Source: S015-6 sp964384945 (GTDB lineage: Bacteria; Desulfobacterota; DSWW01). From it: a stretch of 64,000 nt of DNA. The position numbers and the translations under genes are program-made. The stretch is taken from assembly GCA_964384945.1 (NCBI GenBank), contig CAYLMK010000005.1, positions 62,001 through 126,000 on the forward strand, read 5' to 3'. Positions 16,132 through 23,904 of the stretch are shown here, piece after piece. How positions within the stretch are numbered: the first letter of the stretch is position 1; the number at the start of each line of letters is the position of its first letter. Under the pieces are notes generated by a model, which saw nothing but the letters and a program-made list of their open reading frames with translations, did no database searches and was not told where the DNA came from.

Positions 16132-16557
16132 TTGCGCAGGAGGGTTTGTATCATTGACGGACAGGGGGGCGGGATCGGGGCGACCCTGATCCGGGCCCTG
16201 AAAGAGGCATACGGGGAGAGGATCGAGTTGGTGGCGCTCGGGACCAATGCGGTCGCCACGCTGCAGATGATGAAGGCCGGAGCCAACCGGGGGGCGACGG
16301 GGGAGAACTCCATCGTTCGGACGGTACAGACGGCGGACGTCATCCTCGGACCGATTTCCGTCACGTGGGGTAACGCGATGCTCGGGGAGGTGACTCCCCG
16401 GATGGCCGAGGCGATCACATCCGTTTCAGCGCCAAAGATCCTTCTGCCGTTGTCCCAGGAGAGGATCTTTCTGGTCGGACTCGGTCGGGAACCCCTGCCC
16501 CACCTCGTCGAGAATATCGTAAAGGAGAAGATCAAGGAGGTCCTGGAGGATGTGTGA
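16132..16557 (+). CDS. DUF3842-family protein
   Basis: The 141-residue protein starts with a glycine-rich nucleotide-binding-like loop, VCIIDGQGGGIGATLI, and contains NSIVRTVQTADVILGPISV, both typical of DUF3842 proteins of anaerobes. Function is uncharacterised. The start is read as TTG at 16132 preceded by GGAGG; a GTG at 16120 is in frame but would put the ribosome site inside the gene. It overlaps the CooT gene by eight bases, so the two are co-translated, and a nickel-related role is possible by association. Confidence 0.8.
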   Translation: MRRRVCIIDGQGGGIGATLIRALKEAYGERIELVALGTNAVATLQMMKAGANRGATGENSIVRTVQTADVILGPISVTWGNAMLGEVTPRMAEAITSVSAPKILLPLSQERIFLVGLGREPLPHLVENIVKEKIKEVLEDV

Positions 16558-16738
16558 GGCCAATGCGTATCTCTACCGTGAAGGGAAGGAAGAGCTTGTT
16601 CTGGAAGCCGTGAATATCGTCGAGCCGGCCGAGGAAGGAGGGTACAGGCTCGTCAATATCTTCGGAGACCAACGAATCGTTCCGGGCAGAATCAAGCGGA
16701 TGAATCTGGTGGACCACCGAATCCTTTTCGAAGAGTAG
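16550..16738 (+). CDS. CooT-family small nickel-binding protein
   Basis: The 62-residue protein starts MCEANAYLYREGKEELV. Cys2 is the conserved metal ligand of the CooT dimer, which binds one Ni(II) per dimer and in Rhodospirillum rubrum helps mature CO dehydrogenase. The ...RIVPGRIKRMNLVDHRILFEE part fits the family's small beta-barrel. Length is normal. It overlaps DUF3842 by 8 bp and has AAGGAGG ten bases before the ATG. A nickel-transport operon begins 0.7 kb downstream. No CODH catalytic gene is in the window. Confidence 0.88.
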   Translation: MCEANAYLYREGKEELVLEAVNIVEPAEEGGYRLVNIFGDQRIVPGRIKRMNLVDHRILFEE

Positions 16739-16788
16739 GCTCCCGCGGTCTGTCTTTGTTGCGTGAGGGGTCGTTCCGGGAAGGGGCG

Positions 16789-16883
16789 TTGACAATATCT
16801 GCGGCCGCAGGATAAACTAACCGAACTCAATGGCGCCATGAAGGCGCCTATCCCTACCCGCTAGAAGCGGTCCCGTTTTTTTT
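16789..16883 (+). ncRNA. Candidate short transcript: promoter followed by two hairpins and a T8 run
   Basis: A strong promoter (TTGACA 16789-16794, 18-bp spacer, TAAACT 16813-16818) points into a segment with no ORF. The first hairpin is GGCGCC-ATGAA-GGCGCC (16832-16848). The second is CCGC-TAGAA-GCGG (16858-16870), followed by TCCCG and eight Ts (16876-16883). This would give an RNA of about 55-60 nt ending at the T run, either a small RNA or a leader. I could not match it to a named RNA family. Confidence 0.45.
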
Positions 16884-16897
16884 CTTTCCGTAAGATC

Positions 16898-16949
16898 AGG
16901 CCACGAAGGCCCGAAGGCGATCTGCATCGCCGGGCCTCGTGGCCTTTTT
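16898..16949 (+). terminator. Intrinsic terminator or attenuator, GGCCACGA family, copy 2
   Basis: AGGCCACGAAGGCCC pairs with GGGCCTCGTGGCC (16932-16944) around an inner GGCGAT-CTGC-ATCGCC stem, followed by TTTTTG. This is a long, nearly perfect hairpin. It lies just past the T8 run of the candidate short transcript. The first 14 bases are identical to elements at 15603 and 17344. Confidence 0.65.
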
Positions 16950-17053
16950 GCTTTGCTGCGTCTTTGGAAATGCATGGAACTTCAGTGGGCGCCTTTTTCC
17001 ATAAGGTGTCCGAATTTTGATTCAACCCGGGCTGCTTCGGAGTCTGCGTCGAC

Positions 17054-17155
17054 ATTTGCGCCTTGCTCAGCCCTTTGGAAGGGTTCCTGCCCCCAGGTTC
17101 TGTTCCCCCCGGAATCAGCGCAGGCCCGCGCCGGAGGGTTGAGCAAGGCGCAAAT
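17054..17155. repeat. Long inverted repeat in non-coding DNA
   Basis: ATTTGCGCCTTGCTCAGCCCT (17054-17074) faces its near-perfect reverse complement at 17135-17155, with 20 of 21 positions pairing and 60 bases between. The 12-mer TTTGCGCCTTGC in both arms occurs again, inverted, at 30007-30018 in another non-coding region. It could be a dispersed small palindromic element. The wider gene-free stretch 16739-17453 contains only this and the RNA-like elements listed separately. Confidence 0.6.
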
Positions 17156-17343
17156 CTGCAGAAAGGATTTGGAGGAATCTCTCCTTTAATGGTTATCCAC
17201 CGCGAGGATGACCTGACGAGCCGTCTCATGTATCGGCAGGAGAATCACAAAGTTGAACGCTGCGGGGGCCTGAAGGCCTCCCAAAGCTCGGCATGAAGCG
17301 CCGCTGACGCATCGTTCGCGGGAAACAACCCAACGAATCTCAA

Positions 17344-17396
17344 AGGCCACGAAGGCCCCACGGCGGATCGTACCTGCCGGGTGTCGTGGCCTTTTT
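17344..17396 (+). terminator. Intrinsic terminator or attenuator, GGCCACGA family, copy 3, in the leader of the metal-uptake operon
   Basis: GGCCACGA (17345-17352) pairs with TCGTGGCC (17384-17391) around an inner CGGC/GCCG stem and is followed by TTTTTG TTTT. It ends 58 bp before the first gene of the TonB/Cbi operon, so it is placed to attenuate that operon. The opening AGGCCACGAAGGCC is shared with copies 1 and 2. Confidence 0.6.
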
Positions 17397-17453
17397 GTTT
17401 TCTGAGCCTGCTCCGATGTCGGCTCGAATCTTGCCAGCCTGAAAGGTTCGTAC

Positions 17454-18419
17454 ATGGCTACCGGAGCCTGTGGAATCGATTGCAATGCCTGTCGTCTGAA
17501 GATCCGGGGTCTCTGCATGGGCTGCGGCGCAGGCACGGGCAGGATCGCCGGCAGAAAGCTCGATGCGCAGCACCGCATCTTCGGGCAATGCTGCCCGATC
17601 CTCGAGTGCGCCCGCGGTCATCACGTTGCCGTCTGCCTCCGGGACTGCCGCAGATTCCCCTGCAGGACCTTCGAGCAGGGACCGGCCCCCTTCAGCGACG
17701 CCTTCCTGCGAATCCAGAAGGGCATGAGAAAGGCGATTCGCCCTCCTTCCCTGAACCTCGAACAGATGGCCGCCTGGGAGTCCGATGAGCTCGACCCGGA
17801 CTACTGGCAGAGGCTCATCTTCTCGGACCCCGAAGATGTGTGCCGCAGGGCGATGGTCTCCTTCAACAAGGAACACGAGGCGTACACGCTGCGCTTTCTC
17901 GGCCAAACGTACAAGGTCTACCCCTATCTGCGTAAACTCGCGCGGGCGGGAAAGCGGGAAGCGAATGCGCCCTACCGCCGGGAGCGCATCCCCTTCGGCG
18001 AGGCGCTGGTGCTCCTGAACTACCTCCTGCGGGCGAAAGAGGTTCCCCTGTTCGAGAGGTGGGTGACCGAAAAGGACCTGCCCGGAGGGGCGCTGTTCTT
18101 CCGCGGCCCCCGCAAGCTGCCGACGGAGCCGGTCCTGGAGCGCTACGGAAGAGACCCCGAGGGCCTGCTCGAGGCGGGCCGTCTCTTCGGCGCAGAGAGC
18201 CTTCGGGCCGGCGACGCCGCCCTTCGCCTCCAGGTCCTCCCCCGGGTGCCGCTGAACTACGTCCTCTGGAGGGAAGACGAAGAGTTCCCTCCCCGGCTCA
18301 CCGTGGCCTTCGATGCGTCCCTGACGGAGCACTTCCCCCTGGATGTGGTCTGGGCCCTCGTGCACGTGGTTTCGAACCGGCTCGCTTGCTCTCAAACGAA
18401 TGGAGGGGTCTGCGAATGA
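17454..18419 (+). CDS. DUF3795/DUF3786-domain protein
   Basis: The 321-residue protein starts with a Cys-rich DUF3795-type segment, CGIDCNACRLKIRGLCMGC, then CCPILECARG and CLRDCRRFPC, probably a zinc or iron-sulfur site. From about residue 130 it is a DUF3786-like domain (VCRRAMVSFNKEHEAYTLRF; NYLLRAKEVPL; FDASLTEHFPLDVVWALVH). Both are uncharacterised and common in anaerobes, where DUF3786 is often near corrinoid or metal genes. The stop overlaps the TonB receptor start (ATGA), so it leads the metal-uptake operon. Confidence 0.8.
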   Translation: MATGACGIDCNACRLKIRGLCMGCGAGTGRIAGRKLDAQHRIFGQCCPILECARGHHVAVCLRDCRRFPCRTFEQGPAPFSDAFLRIQKGMRKAIRPPSLNLEQMAAWESDELDPDYWQRLIFSDPEDVCRRAMVSFNKEHEAYTLRFLGQTYKVYPYLRKLARAGKREANAPYRRERIPFGEALVLLNYLLRAKEVPLFERWVTEKDLPGGALFFRGPRKLPTEPVLERYGRDPEGLLEAGRLFGAESLRAGDAALRLQVLPRVPLNYVLWREDEEFPPRLTVAFDASLTEHFPLDVVWALVHVVSNRLACSQTNGGVCE

Positions 18420-20698
18420 ATGGCAACTCCAACTCAACCGGATCGTTACGGCACTCGATCTCGCCTCATCCGTGCATTCCGCGATCTGGCAAGCTCTTTC
18501 TCGCCTGTTGCCTGCTCGGCCTCTGCCTGGGCGGCCCGAACACCGATGCCTCGGAGGACCTCCCGGCCGAGGAACAAGGCTTGAAGGTCTATGAAATCGA
18601 GGCCATGGAGGTGCGGGCCGAGAAGCCGGCGACCGTCTCCTCCGATCAACTCATCCGGGACAAGGATTTCCTGAACTTCCCGAACCAGACGCCGTCGGAT
18701 TTGCTCCGGATCATGCCCGGCATCTTCATCAACCAGCATACCGGCGGGGGCAAGGCCCACCAGATCTTTCTCCGAGGCTTCGACGCCGAGCATGGCCAGG
18801 ACCTCGCCGGCTTCCTCGACGGAATCCCCTTGAACGAAACCTCGCAGGTGCACGGCCAGGGATACCTGGACCTTCATTTCCTGGTTCCGGAAACCCTGCA
18901 GCGCATCCGCGTGATCAAGGGCCCCTACCTCCCGGAGTACGGGAACTTCGCCGTGGCCGGGGCCATGGACTTTCTCACACGGCCTTCCCTTCCCGAGAAC
19001 CGGTTGAGCGTGGGCTACGGGAGCTTCAACACCTTCCGGGGACTCGGGCAGGTTGGGGCGAACCTGGGCGGCCGCGAGATCTATTTCACCGCGGAGGGGG
19101 ACCGCGGCGACGGATTCACGAACCCGGGGGAGTGGTGGGGTGTCCGGGGCCTTTTCAGCGCCCTCATCCCTGTCGGAACGGGTAGGGACTTCCGCGTCCT
19201 GACAAGCCATTACCAATCGGATTTCGATTCGGCCGACGTCGTGCCCACGAACTACTCGTACGTGCAGAGAGACGCCGTGGGGAGGTTCGATTCGGTGGAC
19301 GATTCGGGAGGGGGTGAATCGATCCGGCACCTGCTGGGCCTCTCCTACGACTGGCATCGGAGGGAACGGACATTGAACCTCAGCGGGTATTACAACTACC
19401 GAAAGACCGTGCTCTTCACCAACTACACCTACTTTCTGCTCAACCCGGACCCGAGCGAGGGGGACCAGTACGAACTCTGGGAGCAAAGGCACTACGGGGG
19501 CGTTAGATCCTCCTACAGTCTGCCCTCGCCCCTGTTCGGGCTGGATCTCCAGACAAAGGTCGGTCTCGACGCCCGGGTCGACCAGGTCGACCAGATGCAG
19601 TGGAACACCCACACGAGAGAGAGATTCAACAAGATCACCGACTATGACTTTCTGGAAAGCAACCTGGGGGGCTATGTCAAAGAGACGCTGTTTCTCAACA
19701 AGTACCTGCAGGTCATGGCCGGCCTGCGTCTCGATGCGGTCCTCTACGACGTCGACGGCACGCAGGACGTGGACTTCAAGAACCTCTGCGAGAACCGACC
19801 CGATACGCTGCAGGACGTCCCCGTGGCGGTCGACACCTACCAATGGACAACCAGCCCGAAGACCTCGGTCGTCATCACGCCTTTCGACCGGCCCGCGAGG
19901 TTCTTCAATTCCCTGGACCTTTTCCTGAACTACGGGGAGGGCTTCTACACAACGCGGGCGCCCCTGATCGCCAACCAGGAGGCTCCCGACGTCTCCGGCT
20001 ATCCCAACGCATCCTGCGTCGAGCTGCCGACCCGGTACCCGGGAATCCAGCACGACATCCCCAAGGCCAGGGGCGCCGAGGGCGCCTTCCGCCTTCACTT
20101 CTGGGAGCGAAAGGCATCCGTGGCAGGGACGATCTGGTGGGCCGACAAGGAGGAGGAACTCGTGTTCGAGCCCGAGACCGGCATTTCCATCCCACGGGGG
20201 AGCAGCCGGAGGATCGGGCAGGAGGCGGAGCTTCGCGTCGAACCGCTGGACTGGCTCTACGTGACGCTCGACATCTTTCGCAGCGACGCGGAGTTCAAGG
20301 ACGAGCAGGCAGGCATGAGCAGCGACGCGATCCCGGGGACGCCCGAGTTCATCCTTCAGCATGTGGTCTCCGTCCGTCATCCGAAGGGGGTCCACGGTTC
20401 CCTCCGGGGCCGCTACGTGGGGGAGAGGCCTCTTCCGAGGGAGAAGCCTCTTTCGACCCTCCATTCCGACCCGTACTACGTAATGGACCTGCTGGCCGGT
20501 TACGAGAAGAGCCGATGGGCGGTTGTGGTCGCGATCGAGAACCTGTTCGACACGGAATGGGACGACACGTCCTATGCCTACCCCTCCAGCCCGGAACCGA
20601 GCGCGACCCGTCCGGCGGGAACGGGTACCTACCAGGGGAAGTACATTACGCCGGGAACCCCTTTCGCGATCCGAGGAGAGGTGACCCTCAAGTTCTAG
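18416..20698 (+). CDS. TonB-dependent outer-membrane receptor, probably for nickel/cobalt or a complex of them
   Basis: The 760-residue protein has a signal region, a plug domain (SDLLRIMPGIFINQHTGG; HQIFLRGFDAEHGQDLAG; LDGIPLNETSQVHGQGYLDL; RIRVIKGPYLPEYGNFAVAG) and a 22-strand-type barrel ending GEVTLKF. The TonB-box-like segment EIEAMEVRAEK is near residue 65. The ATG overlaps the stop of the DUF3786 gene. Downstream lie a His-rich lipoprotein and the CbiMN-Q-O importer, so the likely cargo is Ni(II) or Co(II), free or chelated. Cobalamin is less likely because CbiMNQO moves the bare ion. Confidence 0.88.
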   Translation: MNGNSNSTGSLRHSISPHPCIPRSGKLFLACCLLGLCLGGPNTDASEDLPAEEQGLKVYEIEAMEVRAEKPATVSSDQLIRDKDFLNFPNQTPSDLLRIMPGIFINQHTGGGKAHQIFLRGFDAEHGQDLAGFLDGIPLNETSQVHGQGYLDLHFLVPETLQRIRVIKGPYLPEYGNFAVAGAMDFLTRPSLPENRLSVGYGSFNTFRGLGQVGANLGGREIYFTAEGDRGDGFTNPGEWWGVRGLFSALIPVGTGRDFRVLTSHYQSDFDSADVVPTNYSYVQRDAVGRFDSVDDSGGGESIRHLLGLSYDWHRRERTLNLSGYYNYRKTVLFTNYTYFLLNPDPSEGDQYELWEQRHYGGVRSSYSLPSPLFGLDLQTKVGLDARVDQVDQMQWNTHTRERFNKITDYDFLESNLGGYVKETLFLNKYLQVMAGLRLDAVLYDVDGTQDVDFKNLCENRPDTLQDVPVAVDTYQWTTSPKTSVVITPFDRPARFFNSLDLFLNYGEGFYTTRAPLIANQEAPDVSGYPNASCVELPTRYPGIQHDIPKARGAEGAFRLHFWERKASVAGTIWWADKEEELVFEPETGISIPRGSSRRIGQEAELRVEPLDWLYVTLDIFRSDAEFKDEQAGMSSDAIPGTPEFILQHVVSVRHPKGVHGSLRGRYVGERPLPREKPLSTLHSDPYYVMDLLAGYEKSRWAVVVAIENLFDTEWDDTSYAYPSSPEPSATRPAGTGTYQGKYITPGTPFAIRGEVTLKF

Positions 20699-20775
20699 GA
20701 ACGGAACCGTAACCGAATCGTGAATCGGTCATGATCCGGAAACCGAAGCCACTCAGAGAAAGAGGAGGATAGGAG

Positions 20776-21849
20776 ATGACTGCAACGCATCGACGGGGGA
20801 GACACTGCGCATGCTGTTTGCTTGTGGTTGCCCTTTTGCTCGGGCTCGCCGCCTGCAGCAGCGACGACGACAACGGAGGCGGGGATGAAGCCGTGCAGAC
20901 GGGCACGGTCCGGTTCATGGCAAACGGAGAGGACTTCATCCGCGAGCCTTTTGTCTCCAAGGACGGCTGGACGATCGCCTTCGATCACTTCTTCGTCAAC
21001 TTCTTCGGACCCACGGCCCTTCAGGGCACGGTGGAGGGCGAGGAGGCGGACGCGGGCGGGTCTTCCGCCAAGGCGGTTCGCGGCGGGGTGGAGCCCATGC
21101 ACGCGGGCCATCCCCACACCGGGATCACCGCGGGCGAGGTGCACGTTGCGCTCGTCGGAGACTATCTGGTCGACCTGCATCAGACCCCGCTTGCCGGACA
21201 GGGCGAAGATCGCACGCTGGTGGGCACCGTGGAGGACGGCGACGCGCTGGGCAACGTTGCCAAGACCGGGGATTACAATTCCGTGAACTTCAACGTCAAG
21301 CCCGTCGAAAGGCTGCTGGGCGCCTACACCGGGACCTGCCCCGCAATGAGCGCCTCGGAATGCGCGGAAGCGGCCGAGGCGATGGAGGGCTATGGGCTGC
21401 GCATGGTCGGCACGGCCTCGGACGGCGTGGAGACCGTCGGCTTCGACATCCGGCTTCTTCCCGTCCTGGATGGAGACCCGGATGCATCGGGCCTCGCCTG
21501 GTCTTCGTGCACCTGGGAAGGAGACCCGGAACGTCCGGGCCTGGTCACGGCCGGGGGATCCGGCTGGGTGGAGATGACCTTTCACTCGGATCACATCTTC
21601 GGCAATGGAGAGGAGCCGGACCCGGACCTGGACGACTTCGCTACCGGATTCGAGCCCTTCAACAAGGTGGCCGAAGCCGGCGGATGCAACGCCGGTGAGG
21701 ATCGCTGCATCGTCGCTACCCAGGAGGATCTCCGCGAACAATGGGGCAACCTCGCGGGCAACTACCCCGAACTCCAGTATGCCTACGGAATGCTGGTTTA
21801 CGCCCTCGGCACACTCGGCCACTGCGGGGAAGGGCACTGCCTGCACTGA
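20776..21849 (+). CDS. His-rich lipoprotein of the metal-uptake operon
   Basis: The 357-residue protein has a lipoprotein signal ending LGLAACSS, so the cysteine near residue 27 should be acylated. The mature chain contains MHAGHPHTGITAGEVHVAL, TFHSDHIFG and a C-terminal GHCGEGHCLH, clusters of His and Cys suited to binding Ni/Co or handing it to the membrane importer. No family is recognised. The ribosome site GAGGAGG lies just upstream. It sits between the TonB receptor and CbiMN, so a periplasmic metal-capture role is reasonable but unproven. Confidence 0.75.
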   Translation: MTATHRRGRHCACCLLVVALLLGLAACSSDDDNGGGDEAVQTGTVRFMANGEDFIREPFVSKDGWTIAFDHFFVNFFGPTALQGTVEGEEADAGGSSAKAVRGGVEPMHAGHPHTGITAGEVHVALVGDYLVDLHQTPLAGQGEDRTLVGTVEDGDALGNVAKTGDYNSVNFNVKPVERLLGAYTGTCPAMSASECAEAAEAMEGYGLRMVGTASDGVETVGFDIRLLPVLDGDPDASGLAWSSCTWEGDPERPGLVTAGGSGWVEMTFHSDHIFGNGEEPDPDLDDFATGFEPFNKVAEAGGCNAGEDRCIVATQEDLREQWGNLAGNYPELQYAYGMLVYALGTLGHCGEGHCLH

Positions 21850-21873
21850 GACCGCCCTTGGGAAGGTGCAGGA

Positions 21874-21939
21874 GGGAGCCGCCCCTCCGGGGCGGCTCCC
21901 TCGCGAAAGGCCGGGGGATGGCCCTGCCATCCCCCGGCC
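21874..21939 (+). promoter_or_regulatory. Two tandem perfect hairpins between lipoprotein and cbiMN
   Basis: Hairpin 1 pairs GGGAGCCGCCCC (21874-21885) with GGGGCGGCTCCC (21889-21900). Hairpin 2 pairs GGCCGGGGGATGG (21909-21921) with CCATCCCCCGGCC (21927-21939). Stems of 12 and 13 bp are perfect but have no T run, so they suit partial termination or mRNA stabilisation that sets different levels for the outer and inner halves of the operon. Confidence 0.7.
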
Positions 21940-22030
21940 TGTGCCGCCGTGCAGTGCACGGGCAGGCAACAGACGATTTGACCCAGCTTCCGAAAGGACG
22001 CGGTCGTTCCCGGCCGAGGAGGCCGTTGTC

Positions 22031-23119
22031 ATGCACATGGCGGATGCACTTCTGTCGCCCGCTGTCGGGGTGGGGTTCCTGGCCGCCAGCGGCGGCATAC
22101 TCGCATACAGCGCGAGGCGGATCGGGCAGGAGACCGATGACCGGAAGATCCCCCTGATGGGGGTCCTGGGCGCCTTCGTGTTTGCCGCCCAGATGATCAA
22201 CTTTACGATTCCCGGTACGGGCTCGTCCGGCCACATCGGAGGCGGCATGCTCCTGGCCATGCTCCTCGGGCCTTACGCGGCCTTCATCACGATCGCCTCG
22301 GTCCTCATCGTACAGGCCCTGCTCTTTGCGGACGGTGGCATCCTGGCGCTCGGCACCAACGTCTGGAACCTCGGTTTCTATCCGTGCCTGCTCGGCTGGT
22401 GGATCTACCGACTCCTTGTCGGAGGAAACCCCACCTATGCAAGGCTGAGCCTTGCCGCCATGCTCGGCATCCTGGTCTCCCTCGAACTGGGGGCCTTCAG
22501 CGTTGCGGTCCAGACCGTGCTCTCGGGGAAGAGCGAGCTGCCCCTGAAGGAATTCTCGATCGCCATGCTCGGGGTCCACCCGCCCATTGCCGTCGTCGAG
22601 GGATTCGTCACCCTCGCCGTTGTGAATTCCATACACAGAGTCCGGCCGGAGATCGTGCGGGAAAGCCTCGGCATCGGCCGGGCCTTCGAACAAAGCAAGC
22701 CTTCCTTCCGGCCCCTCGTGGGGATCCTCCTCGCGGCGAGCCTCCTGGTCGGAGGCCTGATCGCATGGTTCGCCTCGGCCCGCCCGGACGGACTCGAGTG
22801 GAGCATCCGGAAGATCACCGGGTCGGAGGAACTGCCGGGGGCAACGGAGGGACTGAGCGGCCGCCTCTCGAGGATGCAGGAGAAAACGGCGCCCTTTGCC
22901 GACTACGACATCGGCGCAGCACAACCCGAGACCAGGGAGCCGGGCGCGGAAGCGGCCGCCCAAACGGAAGAAGAGGCATGGCCGGAGGTGTCCGCCGGCA
23001 GGAGCCTGTCCGGCGTCGTCGGATCCCTGATCGTGCTCGCCCTTGTCTGCTTCATCGCCTTCCTCCTCTCCAGGATTCGCGGCAGAGGATTGCGGACGGG
23101 AAGAGAGGGGTCCCGTTGA
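22031..23119 (+). CDS. Energy-coupling-factor Ni/Co transporter substrate-binding subunit, CbiM-CbiN fusion
   Basis: The 362-residue membrane protein begins MHMADALLSP, the CbiM/NikM N-terminus in which the amino group and His2 bind the metal. The conserved PGTGSSGHIGGGML lies near residue 60, and seven to eight hydrophobic segments follow. From about residue 240 a second part with PDGLEWSIRKITGSEE is the CbiN/NikN-like extracytoplasmic component, so M and N are fused. The start has GAGGAGG ten bases upstream. The stop overlaps the CbiQ start. Confidence 0.92.
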   Translation: MHMADALLSPAVGVGFLAASGGILAYSARRIGQETDDRKIPLMGVLGAFVFAAQMINFTIPGTGSSGHIGGGMLLAMLLGPYAAFITIASVLIVQALLFADGGILALGTNVWNLGFYPCLLGWWIYRLLVGGNPTYARLSLAAMLGILVSLELGAFSVAVQTVLSGKSELPLKEFSIAMLGVHPPIAVVEGFVTLAVVNSIHRVRPEIVRESLGIGRAFEQSKPSFRPLVGILLAASLLVGGLIAWFASARPDGLEWSIRKITGSEELPGATEGLSGRLSRMQEKTAPFADYDIGAAQPETREPGAEAAAQTEEEAWPEVSAGRSLSGVVGSLIVLALVCFIAFLLSRIRGRGLRTGREGSR

Positions 23120-23904
23120 GCTTCCTCGATGCGAGCCGTCTCGACCGGCATGCCTATCTGGACAGTGTCGTTCATCGTCTGGACCCGAGGGCCAAGGTGC
23201 TGGCCACGCTGGTGTTCGTCCTCTCCGTCGTGAGCTTCGACCGGTATGCGCTCGGCCCGTTGTTCCCGTTCCTCCTCTTTCCCGTTATCGTTGCCGTCCT
23301 CGGGTTCATACCGTTCGGCCTGATCGTCCGGCGGCTCGCCGTCGCCCTGCCCTTCATCCTGCTGGTCGGCATCTTCAATCCGCTCCTCGATCGAGCCGTC
23401 ATGATCGAATTCGGAGGCTTGCGCATCTCGGGCGGCTGGGTCAGCTTCGCCTCCATCCTCCTGCGGGGCCTCCTGTGCGTCGGCGCCGCCATGGTCCTGA
23501 TCGCCACGACCCCCGTACCCAGGGTTGCGGAGGCCTTGGGAGCCCTTCGCCTTCCCCGGGCCGTGGTGGTCCAATTGCTTCTGCTCTACCGCTACCTGTT
23601 CGTCCTTGCGGACGAGGCCGGCAGATTGCGGCGCGCCCGGGCTCTGCGGGCGGCCACGTTCCGGACCTCCCCGCGGGAGGCCGCCCGCATGCTTTCCGTG
23701 CTTCTCCTGCGCACCGTCGACCGGAGTGAAGGCATCTGGCGCGCCATGCTCGCCCGGGGCTTCGACGGCCGGGTTCGAAGCCCCAAACGCGTTTTCTGGG
23801 GCTTTTCAGACACCGTGTTTCTCTTCCTCGTCAGCGCATGCAGCCTGGGACTGCGGGTGGTGCCGGTCACGGTCCGGCTGGGCGAATGGGTCCTGATGAG
23901 ATGA
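23116..23904 (+). CDS. cbiQ: Ni/Co ECF transporter transmembrane subunit CbiQ
   Basis: The 262-residue protein starts (TTG) SFLDASRLDRHAYLDSVVHR, close to the usual CbiQ opening, then LDPRAKVLATLVFVLSV. It has about five membrane segments, and the cytoplasmic ATPase-contact helices are visible at RRARALRAATF and IWRAMLARGFDG (the conserved A-R-G motifs). The TTG overlaps the CbiMN stop, and the stop overlaps the CbiO ATG, so the three importer parts are strictly coupled. Confidence 0.9.
   Translation: MSFLDASRLDRHAYLDSVVHRLDPRAKVLATLVFVLSVVSFDRYALGPLFPFLLFPVIVAVLGFIPFGLIVRRLAVALPFILLVGIFNPLLDRAVMIEFGGLRISGGWVSFASILLRGLLCVGAAMVLIATTPVPRVAEALGALRLPRAVVVQLLLLYRYLFVLADEAGRLRRARALRAATFRTSPREAARMLSVLLLRTVDRSEGIWRAMLARGFDGRVRSPKRVFWGFSDTVFLFLVSACSLGLRVVPVTVRLGEWVLMR

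Noticed and set aside
17200..17453. Cobalamin riboswitch upstream of the Ni/Co uptake operon
   Set aside because: The GCCACTG B12-box and conserved junctions are absent. Only terminator-like hairpins are visible.
18446..20464. A 672-residue minus-strand frame opposite the TonB receptor
   Set aside because: It is a mirror frame of the receptor gene, with no ribosome site or recognisable domain.
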